Source of the DNA: Gammaproteobacteria bacterium
GTDB lineage: Bacteria > Pseudomonadota > Gammaproteobacteria > Competibacterales > Competibacteraceae
Length of the DNA stretch: 64,000 nt
Direction of reading: 5' to 3'
Assembly: GCA_020846135.1 (NCBI GenBank)
Contig: JADLEK010000044.1
Location: forward strand, 62,001-126,000
Position numbers and translations under genes: made by a program. Position 1 is the first letter of the stretch; each line of letters begins with the position of its first letter. Below are positions 8,129-18,300 of this stretch, piece after piece. Under the pieces are notes generated by a model, which was not told the origin of the DNA, did not search any database, and saw nothing but the letters and a program-made list of their open reading frames with translations.

Positions 8129-10222
8129 GTGCCTAATTCTACCGTCATCAATCTGCTCATCGTGGATCGCTCCCGATCCGATATTGATCATATTGGCAAA
8201 ACCCTGCGCGGGGATGGCTATCAACTGGAGCTGACCCATACCGACCAAGCCGAAGAAGCCCGCAGCGCGATCGATTATCAACCGCTGGATCTGATTTTGT
8301 TGCGGCTGGCCAACGATCTGCCTACCTTCGCCGAAGTGCGTCTGATGGTGGCCGAGGCCAGGCAGGATATCCCGATCATTGTGGTGATGGACGATCGCAA
8401 TCAGCAACACAAGCCCGCCCACCTGCTCGAAGAAGGCGCTGACAATTATTTCTATCTGGATGACGCCGATCATCTGGTCGCAGTGATCCGCAAGGAACTG
8501 CGCCATCTGCAAACCCGCAAGCGTGAACAATCCTTCGAGACCCGCTTCAAGGAAAGCGAGAGCCGCAGCCAGGCCCTGCTGGAAAATATCCAGGAAGCCT
8601 TGGCCTACATCCACGAAGGCGTCCATACCTACGCGAATCCTGCTTACCTTCGCCTATTTGGTTACGAACACAAGGACGAACTGGCTAATATCCAACTGGT
8701 GCACATGGTGCCGCCCGGCTATCGGGATGCGCTGAAAAGCGTCCTGCGCCGTAGCATTCGCTCAGGCCGGGCGATCGAGCCGGTCGAACTGGTCGGGGTC
8801 CGCAGCAACGGCCAGATCTTCCCGATCCTGCTGGAATGCGCGCCGACCCGGATGAATGACGAACCCTGCACCCAGATCATCGTGCGGGATGTGACCCCGG
8901 AGAAAATCGCCTACAACCAGCAAATGGAGGAGATGCTCAAGGTTGATGAGGTGAGCGGCCTGTACAGCCGGCGGTTTCTGCTGGAGGCCATCGAAATCAG
9001 GCGCGAGGGCGCAGTCCTGTATCTGCTGCTGACCGATTACTCGGCAATCCGTTATGCCATGGGGTTTGAGGCGATCGAGCAACTGTTGCGCGAGGCGGCT
9101 GAACTGGTCAAAGCCCTGCTCGCGCCCGACGATATCGCCGCCCATTTCGCCAGTGGCGTATTCGCGATTTACCTGCCCGCCAATTCGCCCACCGAGCCGC
9201 TGGCGCTGGCTGAACGGATCTGCCAGACCATCGCCGAAAATAGCTTTAAAATCAATGGTAAACTATTTACAACGACCTGCTGTATTGGCATCTACAAGGC
9301 TGGCGATAGCCATGAAGCCCCCATTCAGATGCTGTTCCATGCTGACCGTGCCTGCGAAGCAGCACGCCAGAAAGGCGGCAGCCAGATTGAGGTTTATGAG
9401 CCGCCCAAGGAGGCCAGGTCGGGACGGACCATCAGCGCGATCAGTGAAGCGGATGAAGCCGCGATCCGCCAGATTCGTAACGCCCTGACCACGGGACGGT
9501 TGAGCTTGATTTATCAGCCGATCGTCAGCTTCGAGAACGCTGAGGAAGCGCGTTATAAGGTTTACCTGATGATGATGGACGAGACCGATAAACCGCAACC
9601 CATCGACAAGTTCGGTAGCGTTGCGGTGCGTTATGGCCTCATGGGCGCACTGGACAAGTGGACGATCATTCGCAGCCTGTCGGCGCTGATCGAGCTACAG
9701 AAAGCGGGGACTCGACTACCGGCCGTGTTCGTCAGAGCTTCTCGCAACTCTCTGGTGGATAAGGATTTCAGCGACTGGCTGACCAAGTGCTTCAAGGACA
9801 GCCGGTTATCGCCCGAGTATCTGGTGCTGGAAATCAAGGAGGACGACGCGGATGACTGTTTTGAAGAAACCCGGCATTTGCGGATTCACCTCAAGACACT
9901 GGGTTGTGGCATAGCCTTATCCCATTTTGGCGGCAAGCCCCATTCCGATCGCCTGCTTCGGGATCTGACCCCTAATTACATCAAGCTCGATGGCAGCCTA
10001 ATTGAACGGCTGGCCAAGGCCAAGGATGAAAACAGCCGTCGCGCTATGGCGGTGCTGACTCAGCAGGCTCAGGATTTAAGTATCCGGGTAGTGGCGGCTG
10101 GGGTATCCACTGCGCCACAGATGGCCAGCATCTGGCAATTCGGCGTCACCTTGGTGCAAGGCAACATGGTGGCGGAAGCCGGACCTAAACCGGACTTTGA
10201 TTTCCGGCAATACGCGGGCTGA
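8129..10222 (+). CDS. FimX-like protein: REC-like, PAS, degenerate GGDEF, degenerate EAL
   Basis: Likely c-di-GMP receptor that controls type IV pilus assembly and twitching, as FimX does in Pseudomonas and Xanthomonas. The 697 residues match FimX (about 690). Order: REC-like fold (residues 10-125), PAS (about 145-260, NIQEALAYIHEGVHTYANPAYLRLFGY), GGDEF (about 270-420) with ASGVF in place of GGDEF, and EAL (about 440-690) with VYLMM in place of EAL. Both catalytic signatures are lost, so binding rather than turnover is inferred. GTG at 8129 is preferred, with AGAGG nine bases upstream; a TTG at 8120 lies too close to that site. pilT is 4 kb away. Confidence 0.85.
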   Translation: MPNSTVINLLIVDRSRSDIDHIGKTLRGDGYQLELTHTDQAEEARSAIDYQPLDLILLRLANDLPTFAEVRLMVAEARQDIPIIVVMDDRNQQHKPAHLLEEGADNYFYLDDADHLVAVIRKELRHLQTRKREQSFETRFKESESRSQALLENIQEALAYIHEGVHTYANPAYLRLFGYEHKDELANIQLVHMVPPGYRDALKSVLRRSIRSGRAIEPVELVGVRSNGQIFPILLECAPTRMNDEPCTQIIVRDVTPEKIAYNQQMEEMLKVDEVSGLYSRRFLLEAIEIRREGAVLYLLLTDYSAIRYAMGFEAIEQLLREAAELVKALLAPDDIAAHFASGVFAIYLPANSPTEPLALAERICQTIAENSFKINGKLFTTTCCIGIYKAGDSHEAPIQMLFHADRACEAARQKGGSQIEVYEPPKEARSGRTISAISEADEAAIRQIRNALTTGRLSLIYQPIVSFENAEEARYKVYLMMMDETDKPQPIDKFGSVAVRYGLMGALDKWTIIRSLSALIELQKAGTRLPAVFVRASRNSLVDKDFSDWLTKCFKDSRLSPEYLVLEIKEDDADDCFEETRHLRIHLKTLGCGIALSHFGGKPHSDRLLRDLTPNYIKLDGSLIERLAKAKDENSRRAMAVLTQQAQDLSIRVVAAGVSTAPQMASIWQFGVTLVQGNMVAEAGPKPDFDFRQYAG

Positions 10223-10288
10223 CCCCGCCCATAAAAAACGCCGCGATGACCCGAGTCATCGCGGCGTTTTTTATGGGCGGGGTCAGCC
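10217..10288. terminator. bidirectional terminator with perfect 34-bp arms
   Basis: Arms 10217-10250 and 10255-10288 are perfect reverse complements around a 4-base CCGA loop. The core is GC-rich (CGCCGCGATGAC) and flanked by A6 and T6 tracts, so it can terminate both the FimX-like gene and convergent htpX. Both TGA stop codons lie inside the arms, so the last codons of each gene are part of the palindrome. Confidence 0.92.
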
Positions 10289-11161
10289 TTGGCGCAAGGC
10301 GGCGATCCGCTCTTCCAGCGGCGGATGGGTCATCAGCAGCTTGCGTAGGCCATCGCCCAGCCCGCCGTTGATCCCGAACGCCGCCATTTGCGATGGCAAT
10401 TGCGAGGGTTCATGTAATTGCCGCAGCCGTTCCAGCGCCGCAATCATCTTGCCCCGTCCGGCCAGGCGTGCGCCGCCGGCGTCGGCGTGAAACTCGCGAT
10501 AGCGGCTGAACCACATCACCACCAGCGAAGCCAGGAACCCAAGCAGGAGTTCCATGACAAAGCTGGTGAGGAAGTAACCGATACCGGGGCCGCGCCGCTC
10601 GCCTTTGGCAAGAAACTGATCGACGGCGTAACCGACTACCCGAGCCAGAAAGATCACAAAAGTATTCAGCACCCCCTGCAACAGACTCAGCGTGACCATG
10701 TCGCCGTTGGCGACGTGGCTGACTTCATGGCCCAGCACCGCTTCCGCTTCCTCGGCGCTCATCTGTTGCAGCAGGCCGGTGCTGACCGCCACCAGCGCGG
10801 CATTGCGGCTGGCGCCGGTGGCGAAGGCATTGGGTTCCGGTGAGTCGTAGATCGCCACTTCCGGCATTCCGATCCCGGCGGCCTGCGCCTGACGCCGCAC
10901 GGTCTCGATCAGCCAGCGCTCCGTCTGGGTCGTCGGTTGTTCAATCACCTGAGCGCCGACCGACCGTTTGGCGACCCATTTCGACATCAGCAGCGAGATC
11001 AGCGATCCGCCCATGCCGAAAATGGCGGCGAAGATCAGCAGGCCGGTCAGATTCAGACCTGACCCTGACAGGAACCGGTTGACGCCCAACAGATTGGCGA
11101 CGATGCCCAGCAGCAACACGACCGCCAGGTTGGTGGTAAGAAATAACAGAATACGTTGCAT
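10283..11161 (-). CDS. htpX: membrane zinc metalloprotease HtpX
   Basis: Inner-membrane M48 protease that degrades misfolded membrane proteins with FtsH. It has 292 residues, the usual length. Zinc motif [10 protein letters not shown] sits between two pairs of membrane segments, and a third ligand Glu is expected in the [11 protein letters not shown] block. The first two transmembrane helices occupy about residues 5-25 and 35-55. It lies downstream of yggU with a 65-bp gap and ends inside the bidirectional terminator. Confidence 0.96.
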   Translation of the reverse strand: MQRILLFLTTNLAVVLLLGIVANLLGVNRFLSGSGLNLTGLLIFAAIFGMGGSLISLLMSKWVAKRSVGAQVIEQPTTQTERWLIETVRRQAQAAGIGMPEVAIYDSPEPNAFATGASRNAALVAVSTGLLQQMSAEEAEAVLGHEVSHVANGDMVTLSLLQGVLNTFVIFLARVVGYAVDQFLAKGERRGPGIGYFLTSFVMELLLGFLASLVVMWFSRYREFHADAGGARLAGRGKMIAALERLRQLHEPSQLPSQMAAFGINGGLGDGLRKLLMTHPPLEERIAALRQG

Positions 11162-11226
11162 GGTGGGACTCCCAGTTCACGAGTTCACGGATTGGAGATC
11201 ACTCTATGGGCGCATGGTCATCAATT

Positions 11227-11526
11227 TCAAGGCGGAGTTGCCGGGGCAATGCCAGGCGGCAACCGCTTGGGCGCGGCGACGCGCAGCCGCTTGTCCCGCC
11301 CGGTCGCGCCCGCCAGTAAGGTAATCCGGCTTTTGGCGACTCCGCACAGTCCCGCCAGAAACTCCTGCAAATGGACATTGGCCTGGCCGTCGACCGGCGG
11401 CGCGGTAATTCGGACCGCGAACCGGCCCTCCTGCAATCCCATCCAGCCATCGCGCCCGGAGCGCGGCTGGACCCGGACCCGCACAATCAGATCCGCGCCT
11501 TCCCAGACGTAGCCACGGTCGTCCAT
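11227..11526 (-). CDS. YggU/DUF167 family protein
   Basis: Small conserved protein of unknown biochemical role (99 residues; the family is about 95-100). Diagnostic pattern: RVQPRSGRDG near residue 20, then RITAPPVDGQANVHLQEFLA, then the GATGRDKRLRV block. It starts 5 bp after the yggT stop, so it is co-translated with proC and yggT, the usual gammaproteobacterial context. Confidence 0.9.
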   Translation of the reverse strand: MDDRGYVWEGADLIVRVRVQPRSGRDGWMGLQEGRFAVRITAPPVDGQANVHLQEFLAGLCGVAKSRITLLAGATGRDKRLRVAAPKRLPPGIAPATPP

Positions 11527-11530
11527 CGCT

Positions 11531-12085
11531 TCAGCGTAACCCGGCCCACGATCCGAACAGGTCTTGCAGCAGCAGGCTGATGAAAATCAGCCCGACGACC
11601 ACCACCATCGGCGATAGATCGATCCCAGATACCGGCGGTAACCGGTTCCGCACCGGACGCAGCACCGGATCCGTCAGTTGCGCCAGCACCCGCGCCGCCG
11701 GGTGACGGGGATCGGGATTGACCCAGCTCAGGATCGCCTGAATCACGATCCCCCACAGATAGATGTTGATCAACAGCTTGAGCAGTTCCGCTACCGTCAG
11801 CAGCAGTACGCCGCCGACACTGGGGGACGGGCTGATCAGCAACGTGATCAAACTCATCTCGACCAGTTGCAGCACGAAGGCCAGGACCAGCGAGGCCAGA
11901 TCCAGCCCCCGGTAACCGGGAATGAACCGCCGCAACGGCAACAGCGGCGGATTGGTGATGCGCACCAGAAACTGCACCAGCGGGTTGTAGAAATCGGCGC
12001 GCACCCACTGCAACAGGAAACGCAGCATCACCGCCAGGATGTAGAAGCCAAAGACCGTCTGGATCAGAAAGATGGTCGCGGTCAT
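11531..12085 (-). CDS. YggT family integral membrane protein
   Basis: Two tandem YGGT repeats, each with two hydrophobic helices, in 184 residues. Each repeat has a proline/arginine loop (FYNPLVQFLVRITNPPLLPLRRFIPG and VNPDPRHPAARVLAQLTDPVLRPVR). The family has been connected with osmotic tolerance and cell-envelope functions, but no activity is established. The start overlaps the proC stop by 4 bp (ATGA), indicating translational coupling. Confidence 0.93.
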   Translation of the reverse strand: MTATIFLIQTVFGFYILAVMLRFLLQWVRADFYNPLVQFLVRITNPPLLPLRRFIPGYRGLDLASLVLAFVLQLVEMSLITLLISPSPSVGGVLLLTVAELLKLLINIYLWGIVIQAILSWVNPDPRHPAARVLAQLTDPVLRPVRNRLPPVSGIDLSPMVVVVGLIFISLLLQDLFGSWAGLR

Positions 12086-12987
12086 GGCTGCCCTCCCAGC
12101 AGATTGCCCAACTCTTCGGAACGATGGCGGGCGGCGTCCAGCGCCCGGGCCACCAGATCGTCGAGTTGATCGGTCAGCAGGGTCGGAGTCTCCATAATCG
12201 CCAGCGAGGCGGCCAGCGACCGGGCGATGAGCACATCCAGTTGCTCGTCCTGAAACACGCTGATCGCCCGCTCGGTGGTGCCGCCAGGCGAGGTGACCCG
12301 CGCCCGCAAGGCCGCAGCGTTTTCCGGAATTTCCAAGGCCATCTTGGCCGCCCCGAACGCAGTTTGCAAAGTGAGCAAGCGGGCGGTTTCCGCCTCCAGG
12401 CCCATGCGAATCCCGGCCTTTTCCAGAGCCTCCATCAGCAGGAAGAAATAGGCGGGGCCACTGCCCGACAGCGCAGTCACGGCATCCAGCAACCGTTCAT
12501 GATCCACCCAGACCGCCAGGCCCACCGCCCGCATGATCGATTCGGCCACTTGACGCTGGCTGTCGCTGACCCAGGGGTTGGCAAACAGCGCCGTAGCGCC
12601 GCTGCCGACCAGCGCCGGGGTGTTGGGCATGGTGCGAACAATAGCCGCTTCGCCGCCCAGCCACTGGCGAATATCGGCTTCGCGCACTCCGGCGGCGATC
12701 GAGATCACCAGGGGCTGGCGGGTTTGAACGATTTCAGCCAGATCTTCGGTCACACCGTGCAATGCTTGCGGTTTGACTGCCAGCACCAGGACTTCCGCCC
12801 GGGCGGCGATGTCCCGGTTATCGGCGCTGGCGTGAACGCCAAACCGGCCGCGCAGAAATTCCCGCTGGCCGGCGTCGGGTTCCGCCACATAGAGGCGGCC
12901 CGGATCGCTGCCGCTGGTCAGCAGGCCGCCGATCAGGCTGCGGGCCATGTTGCCGCCGCCTATGAAGGCAATGGACACGTTTTTCAT
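12082..12987 (-). CDS. proC: pyrroline-5-carboxylate reductase
   Basis: Last step of proline synthesis, reducing 1-pyrroline-5-carboxylate with NAD(P)H. It is 301 residues long, slightly over the usual 270. Rossmann motif IAFIGGGNMARSLIGGL at the N-terminus; substrate-binding SGSGPAYFFLLMEAL and TSPGGTTERAI in the C-terminal dimerisation domain. Overlaps yggT by 4 bp. Confidence 0.96.
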   Translation of the reverse strand: MKNVSIAFIGGGNMARSLIGGLLTSGSDPGRLYVAEPDAGQREFLRGRFGVHASADNRDIAARAEVLVLAVKPQALHGVTEDLAEIVQTRQPLVISIAAGVREADIRQWLGGEAAIVRTMPNTPALVGSGATALFANPWVSDSQRQVAESIMRAVGLAVWVDHERLLDAVTALSGSGPAYFFLLMEALEKAGIRMGLEAETARLLTLQTAFGAAKMALEIPENAAALRARVTSPGGTTERAISVFQDEQLDVLIARSLAASLAIMETPTLLTDQLDDLVARALDAARHRSEELGNLLGGQP

Positions 12988-13021
12988 CAGGATTCCTTCG
13001 AACGAGGCTGCAAGGTGAGCT

Positions 13022-13405
13022 TCAAGGGTTACCGCTGGTCAGCCACACGATCTGTTCGCTGATGGCGGCCAGCCGGTTGTCTTGCTGATAGGCGGTGTAG
13101 ATCTTCTGCTGGTTGACAGGGGTAAGCCGCTGATAGAACGCATAGCTTCCCGGCAAGTTTTCGCGCAGGGCTTGTTCGAATGCGGGTTGAGCTAACCCCG
13201 GAGCCAGCCGATCGCTATCAGTGGCCGGGGTCGATTCAGCAGCGGGGCGGGTCAGCAAGGTCGTGGCCTGCCGTTTGGCGTCTTCCTCGATGTTGCGCAA
13301 ATAATCGTCATCCACGCCCAGCAGCAGCGGTGCAATGAGCAACAGGCCCAGCAGGCGGTTGCATCGGGAGAGCAAGTTCAGGCGCAGCATGGCGGTCAGG
13401 TTCAT
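13022..13405 (-). CDS. hypothetical exported protein
   Basis: Not recognised. From ATG 13405 it would be 127 residues with an N-terminal hydrophobic stretch (LLGLLLIAPLLLGV, about residues 20-33), suggesting a signal peptide or anchor. This is followed by a charged region, a Thr/Ala/Pro linker and a C-terminal block PGSYAFYQRLTPVNQQKIYTAY. No strong ribosome binding site is seen at 13405; a longer frame starts at 13471. It lies between yggS and proC, all same strand, so it may share that transcript. Confidence 0.6.
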   Translation of the reverse strand: MNLTAMLRLNLLSRCNRLLGLLLIAPLLLGVDDDYLRNIEEDAKRQATTLLTRPAAESTPATDSDRLAPGLAQPAFEQALRENLPGSYAFYQRLTPVNQQKIYTAYQQDNRLAAISEQIVWLTSGNP

Positions 13406-13480
13406 GTAGCGGCGAGGCGGTTCCAGAACCGGGGGCGGATTAGGGCAAAAGAGGGAATTAGCATAACGCAAAGCTGCTCC

Positions 13481-14167
13481 TCAGGTGCGGGGTCCAAACA
13501 GGGCGGTTCCCACCCGGGTCAGGGTGGCGCCCTCGGCGATGGCGGCTTCCAGATCGTCAGACATTCCCATGGACAAGGTATCCAGCCCCAGTCCGGCGGC
13601 GTTCAACAGGTCCTGCAAGGTTCGCAAACGGGCCAGTGGCTCACGCTGAGCGGTGAAATCAGCCGCCGGGGCCGGAATCGCCATCAGGCCCCGCAGGCGC
13701 AATCGGGGCAATGTCGCCACGGCTGATGCAACCGTAGCGACTTCGCGCTCATCCAGCCCATGTTTGGTCGGCTCCCGGTCGATGTTGACCTGCAGGCAGA
13801 CGTTCAACGGCGGCAGATGGGCGGGCCGCTGGGCGCTCAGCCGCTCAGCGATTTTGAGCCGGTCCACGCTGTGAACCCAGGCGAAATGCTCGGCGATACT
13901 CCGGGTCTTGTTGGCCTGGATCGGTCCGATAAAGTGCCATTCCAGATCCAGCGCCGCCAGCTCCGCTATTTTATCCAAGGCTTCCTGCACATAGTTTTCG
14001 CCAAACCGGCGCTGACCGACAGCGGCAAGGGCGGCGATGGCGGCGGACGGTTGGGTTTTGCTGACCGCCAGCAATTGCACCGATCCCGGCAGGCGCTGGA
14101 AGCGTTGCTCGGCGGCGCGAATCCGGGCCAGCACGAGATGGAGGCGGTCGGCGAAATCAGTATTCAT
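13481..14167 (-). CDS. yggS: YggS/PLPBP family pyridoxal phosphate homeostasis protein
   Basis: PLP-binding TIM-barrel protein that maintains vitamin B6 and amino acid pools; no enzymatic activity is known. The PLP lysine lies in LLAVSKTQP, followed by FGENYVQEALDK, EWHFIGPIQANK and the C-terminal SMGMSDDLEAAIAEGATLTRVGTALFG phosphate-binding region. Start chosen at ATG 14167 (MNTDFADRL), which fits the family N-terminus; an upstream ATG at 14206 adds 13 unusual residues. Divergent from pilT, a classic gammaproteobacterial arrangement. Confidence 0.94.
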   Translation of the reverse strand: MNTDFADRLHLVLARIRAAEQRFQRLPGSVQLLAVSKTQPSAAIAALAAVGQRRFGENYVQEALDKIAELAALDLEWHFIGPIQANKTRSIAEHFAWVHSVDRLKIAERLSAQRPAHLPPLNVCLQVNIDREPTKHGLDEREVATVASAVATLPRLRLRGLMAIPAPAADFTAQREPLARLRTLQDLLNAAGLGLDTLSMGMSDDLEAAIAEGATLTRVGTALFGPRT

Positions 14168-14281
14168 ACGAATGGCGTTCCCAGCGGGTTGATGAACGGT
14201 GATCACGAGGTTGCGCTATATACTATGGGAAAATCCGGCCTACCGGATCGCCTACCACCTGTTTTCCCAGGAGCAACCCCC

Positions 14282-15328
14282 ATGAATCTTGATGAGCTGC
14301 TGACCTTTTCCGTGCAACAAAAAGCCTCGGACTTGCATCTTTCGGCGGGTTTGCCGCCGATGATTCGAGTAGACGGCGATATGCGTAAAATCAACGTCCC
14401 GCCGCTGGAACATAAGCAGGTACATGCGTTGATTTACGACATTATGAATGACAAGCAGCGCAAGGATTATGACGAGTTTCTGGAGTGCGATTTCTCGTTT
14501 GAGATTCCCAAGCTGGCCCGGTTCCGGGTTAATGCGTTCAACCAGAATCGCGGTGCGGCGGGGGTATTTCGCACCATTCCGACCCAGATTCTGACGCTGG
14601 AGGATCTAGGCTGTCCAGCGGTGTTCCGGGATCTGGTCGATGCGCCGCGCGGGCTGATTCTGGTGACCGGCCCGACCGGTTCCGGCAAATCGACGACCCT
14701 GGCGGCGATGATCGACTACGTCAACAAGAACGAATACGGCCACATTCTGACCATTGAAGACCCCATCGAATTTGTTCACACCACTCAACGCTGTCTGGTC
14801 AACCAGCGCGAAGTTCACCGCGACACACTGGGATTCACCGAGGCGCTGCGTTCAGCGTTGCGCGAAGACCCGGACATCATTCTGGTCGGCGAAATGCGCG
14901 ACCGGGAAACCATCAGCCTGGCGCTGACCGCCGCCGAGACTGGACATCTGGTGTTCGGCACCCTGCACACCAGTTCCGCACCCAAGACCATCGACCGGAT
15001 CATTGACGTGTTCCCGGCGGGCGAAAAGCCGATGGTGCGCTCCATGCTCTCGGAGTCGCTGCGCGCGGTGATTTCGCAGGCGTTGCTGAAAAAGAAAGGC
15101 GGCGGACGAGTCGCAGCGCATGAGATCATGGTCGGCGTTCCCGCCATCCGCAATCTGATCCGCGAGGACAAGGTGGCGCAGATGTACTCCTCCATTCAGA
15201 CCGGTTCCGGTTACGGGATGCAAACCCTGGATCAATGCCTGCTGGAATTGATCAAGAAAGGGATAGTCACCCGTGAGGAAGCCACTTCTTACGCCCAGAA
15301 CAAGGCATCGTTCAAGGCGCAGGGTTAG
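14282..15328 (+). CDS. pilT: type IV pilus retraction ATPase PilT
   Basis: Hexameric ATPase that depolymerises type IV pili for twitching motility. It has 348 residues. N-terminal domain with ASDLHLSAGLPP; Walker A GPTGSGKST at residues 130-138; Asp box with TIEDPIEFVH; Walker B DIILVGEMRD; His box GTLHTSSAPKTIDRIID; and the PilT-type AIRNLIREDK (AIRNLIRE) motif needed for retraction. ATG 14282 has AGGAG nine bases upstream; the frame extends far upstream through yggS antisense, which is not used. It works with the FimX-like c-di-GMP receptor encoded nearby (inference). Confidence 0.97.
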   Translation: MNLDELLTFSVQQKASDLHLSAGLPPMIRVDGDMRKINVPPLEHKQVHALIYDIMNDKQRKDYDEFLECDFSFEIPKLARFRVNAFNQNRGAAGVFRTIPTQILTLEDLGCPAVFRDLVDAPRGLILVTGPTGSGKSTTLAAMIDYVNKNEYGHILTIEDPIEFVHTTQRCLVNQREVHRDTLGFTEALRSALREDPDIILVGEMRDRETISLALTAAETGHLVFGTLHTSSAPKTIDRIIDVFPAGEKPMVRSMLSESLRAVISQALLKKKGGGRVAAHEIMVGVPAIRNLIREDKVAQMYSSIQTGSGYGMQTLDQCLLELIKKGIVTREEATSYAQNKASFKAQG

Positions 15329-15369
15329 AGGATATCCGGCACAGACGGCCCGTAAAAAATTAAAGGCTA

Positions 15370-18300
15370 ATGATGGCTCATGATCCTCATCAAACCGTGG
15401 CAACGGTTTCCCCAACCCCGCTAACGCCCCGTCAGATCGTCGAACACGCTTTGGCGCATCTCGATCATCTGTTGCCCGCCCAGGCGCCGATCCTGAATTT
15501 CGTCCATCACAACACCCTGCACGGTTATCAGCATTTGCCGTTTGAACAGGCGCTGGCTGCCGTTGAGCAACTCACCGGGATTCACGCTTATTTGCCCGAT
15601 GCAGCGTTTCGCAACCTCTATCAGGCCGGACGAATAACCGACGCCGATCTGGATGCGGTATTTGCCCAGCGTCCGGCGCTGGCGGCGGAAACATTGTTAG
15701 TCGCGATAGGCCAGCGGACGATTCAGCGCGGCGACGTACTGCGAATTTCGCTGATCCACGGGGTCGAGGCGCTGTCACTGAATCAACTGGTCTGGCAGAT
15801 GGAAGAACTCAATGCCACCGGTCAGTTTCAGTGTGATGTCCCGGAGCCGATGCGGCAACGCTTGCTGGATGCGGCGTGGCGCGACGGGTTGACCAATGCC
15901 GGCGCGGCGCTGGAAGACCTGTGGCGAGCCTGTCTGGAAGGATTCCAGTTGCCGGCGTTCACCCTGCATCCCGAAGAGCTGGTGGATTTGCAACTGAACC
16001 TGGCGAAGTCGCTACTGGCCCGGTTTCGGGGGGCCGACGCGACAGAAGACGGCCCGACGGTTCATAAACGAATGCAGACCGAAAGTGTGGCCTTGCTGGA
16101 AGGGCTGTTGGCCGAAGTGGGCGACCGGATCACCTTGCGTGGGTTGTTGCGGGCGCTGACCGGGCAGGACTGGTTCGATCAGGTGCGCCCGGAGTTGATC
16201 CGGCTGGCCGCCGCGCATCTTGATGAGGGACTAGCTGCCTGGAATCTGCCGGATCGAAGCGCCGGTTTGTATGTGGCGTGGCGACGACTGACGGAAGCAG
16301 ACCCGGCCTGGACTTTCGCCGGATTGCCCGAAGACCCGCTGACCGCAATCAGCGCCGAATTGCAGCGCCTTGGTCTGCCGGAATCGCGCTGGGACGGCTA
16401 TCTGACCCGGCTGGCGCTGGAACTGCCCGGATGGGCGGGGATGATGAACTGGCGACAACACCATCCCGACTATCCGGCCAACCGGCGGACTCCGGTGGCT
16501 TTGGCCGATTGGCTGGCGGTGCGGTTGCATCTCGACCGGGTGCAGCTTGAACGGTTGTGCCGGGAAACCTGGGGCGTGACCGGAACCTTGTCGGCCTTGC
16601 GCGACTATTTCATGGCTCGTCCGGCGGAGGCGCTGATTCGCTATGCCCTACACGAGGGGCGCTTGCCAGAGTATTTAGCCAGCCGGGCGCGAGCCTTGAT
16701 CGAGGGAGGCATCGCGCCTTCCGGGTTTTCTCTCCCACCGACGGGTGCCGGAAGCAAAGCGGCTTGGGACCTGCTGGCCGACATGATCTGGACCTGGCGG
16801 CATAGCCCGGTAGCGACTGATCCGGGAACCCATACCGTGCATGGCAGCGCCTGGCGGCTGTTTCGGCTGGCGCAACATCTGGGCCTGTCCGGCGGCGAAC
16901 TGCGGACGCTGACTCCCACCGATCTGGAACGGTTGCTGGCGGTCGTGGACGAGTTGCCCGCTGCCCGTCGTGGCGCGATCTGGCAGTCCGCGTATGAACA
17001 TCATTACCGCACGGCGCTGATTAACGCCTTGGCCAATAATCGCGGGCGCTGGAGCCAGACTGACGACCGGCCATCAGCGCAAGTGGTGTTCTGCATTGAC
17101 GACCGTGAGGAAGGCTTCCGTCGCCATCTGGAGGAGCTGAACCCACGGATTGAGACCTTGGGCGCCGCCGGCTTTTTCGGGGTCGCGATGAACTGGCGGG
17201 GACTGGATGACCGCACCGTGACGCCGTTGTGCCCGGTGGTAGTGACGCCGGTTCACGAAGTCCGGGAAGTGGCCCGGCCTGAAACCGAAATGCTGCATCT
17301 TCACCGTAACCAGCGCCGCGCCTGGCGCGACCGGTGGCGGGCGCTGTATCAGGAAATTCGCCGCAATCTGCTGTCCTCGGCGCTGCTGATCGATCCGCTG
17401 GCCCTAGGCGTGTTGCCGACCTTGGCCGGTAAAGTATTCACGCCCAACCGGCAAGGGCAACTCGCTGAAACCGCTGCGGCATGGCTGGTTCCTGATGCGC
17501 CCACTCAGGTTGCGATCACTGCGGTTGATGACCACGCCCCGGCGACTCCGGAGCAGTCGCGCCTCGGTTTCACTGACGCGGAACAGGCGGATCGGGTTGC
17601 TGGGCTGCTCCGCAATCTCGGCTTAACGACCCGCTTTGCGCCGCTGGTAGTGCTGATGGGCCACGGTTCGATGAGTCAGAACAACCCGCATTTGGGCGCT
17701 TACGATTGCGGAGCATGTGGCGGGCGGCATGGCGGACCCAATGCCCGAACCTTTACCGCGATGGCCAATCGTCCCGAAGTGCGGGCGTTGTTGCCGGAAC
17801 GCGGGGTTCAGGTTCCGGTGGATACCTGGTTCGTTGGTGCGGAACATAACACCTGTGATGAGCAGATCGCCTTTTACGACCAGTGCGACTTGCCGGATGC
17901 AGTGCAATCCGCAGTCCGGGAATTGCAACGGGAGCTGGATCGCGCCCGCCAGCTTTCGGCCCATGAACGCTGCCGCCGATTTGCCTCTGCGCCACGCGAT
18001 CCGACTCCAGCCCAGGCGTTGCGTCATGTCGAGGAGCGGGGCCGCGATTTCAGTCAGGCTCGCCCGGAACTTGGTCACGCGACTAATGCCGCCGCATTGG
18101 TCGGGCGGCGCACCATGAGCCGGGGCATATTTCTCGACCGGCGGGCGTTTCTGATCTCCTACGATCCGGCTCAGGACCCGGACGGCAAAGTATTGGAAGG
18201 GATTCTGCTGGCGGTTGGGCCGGTCGGGGCCGGAATTAATCTGGAGTATTACTTTTCCACGGTGAACAACGAGCGACTGGGGTGCGGTACCAAGACTCCG

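Noticed and set aside
7817-8626. Minus-strand 269-residue frame opposite the FimX-like gene
   Set aside because: Antisense shadow of a well-supported gene on the plus strand, with no domain pattern of its own.
13760-14281. Long in-frame extension upstream of pilT
   Set aside because: It runs antisense through yggS; the ATG at 14282 has a good AGGAG site and gives the normal PilT length.
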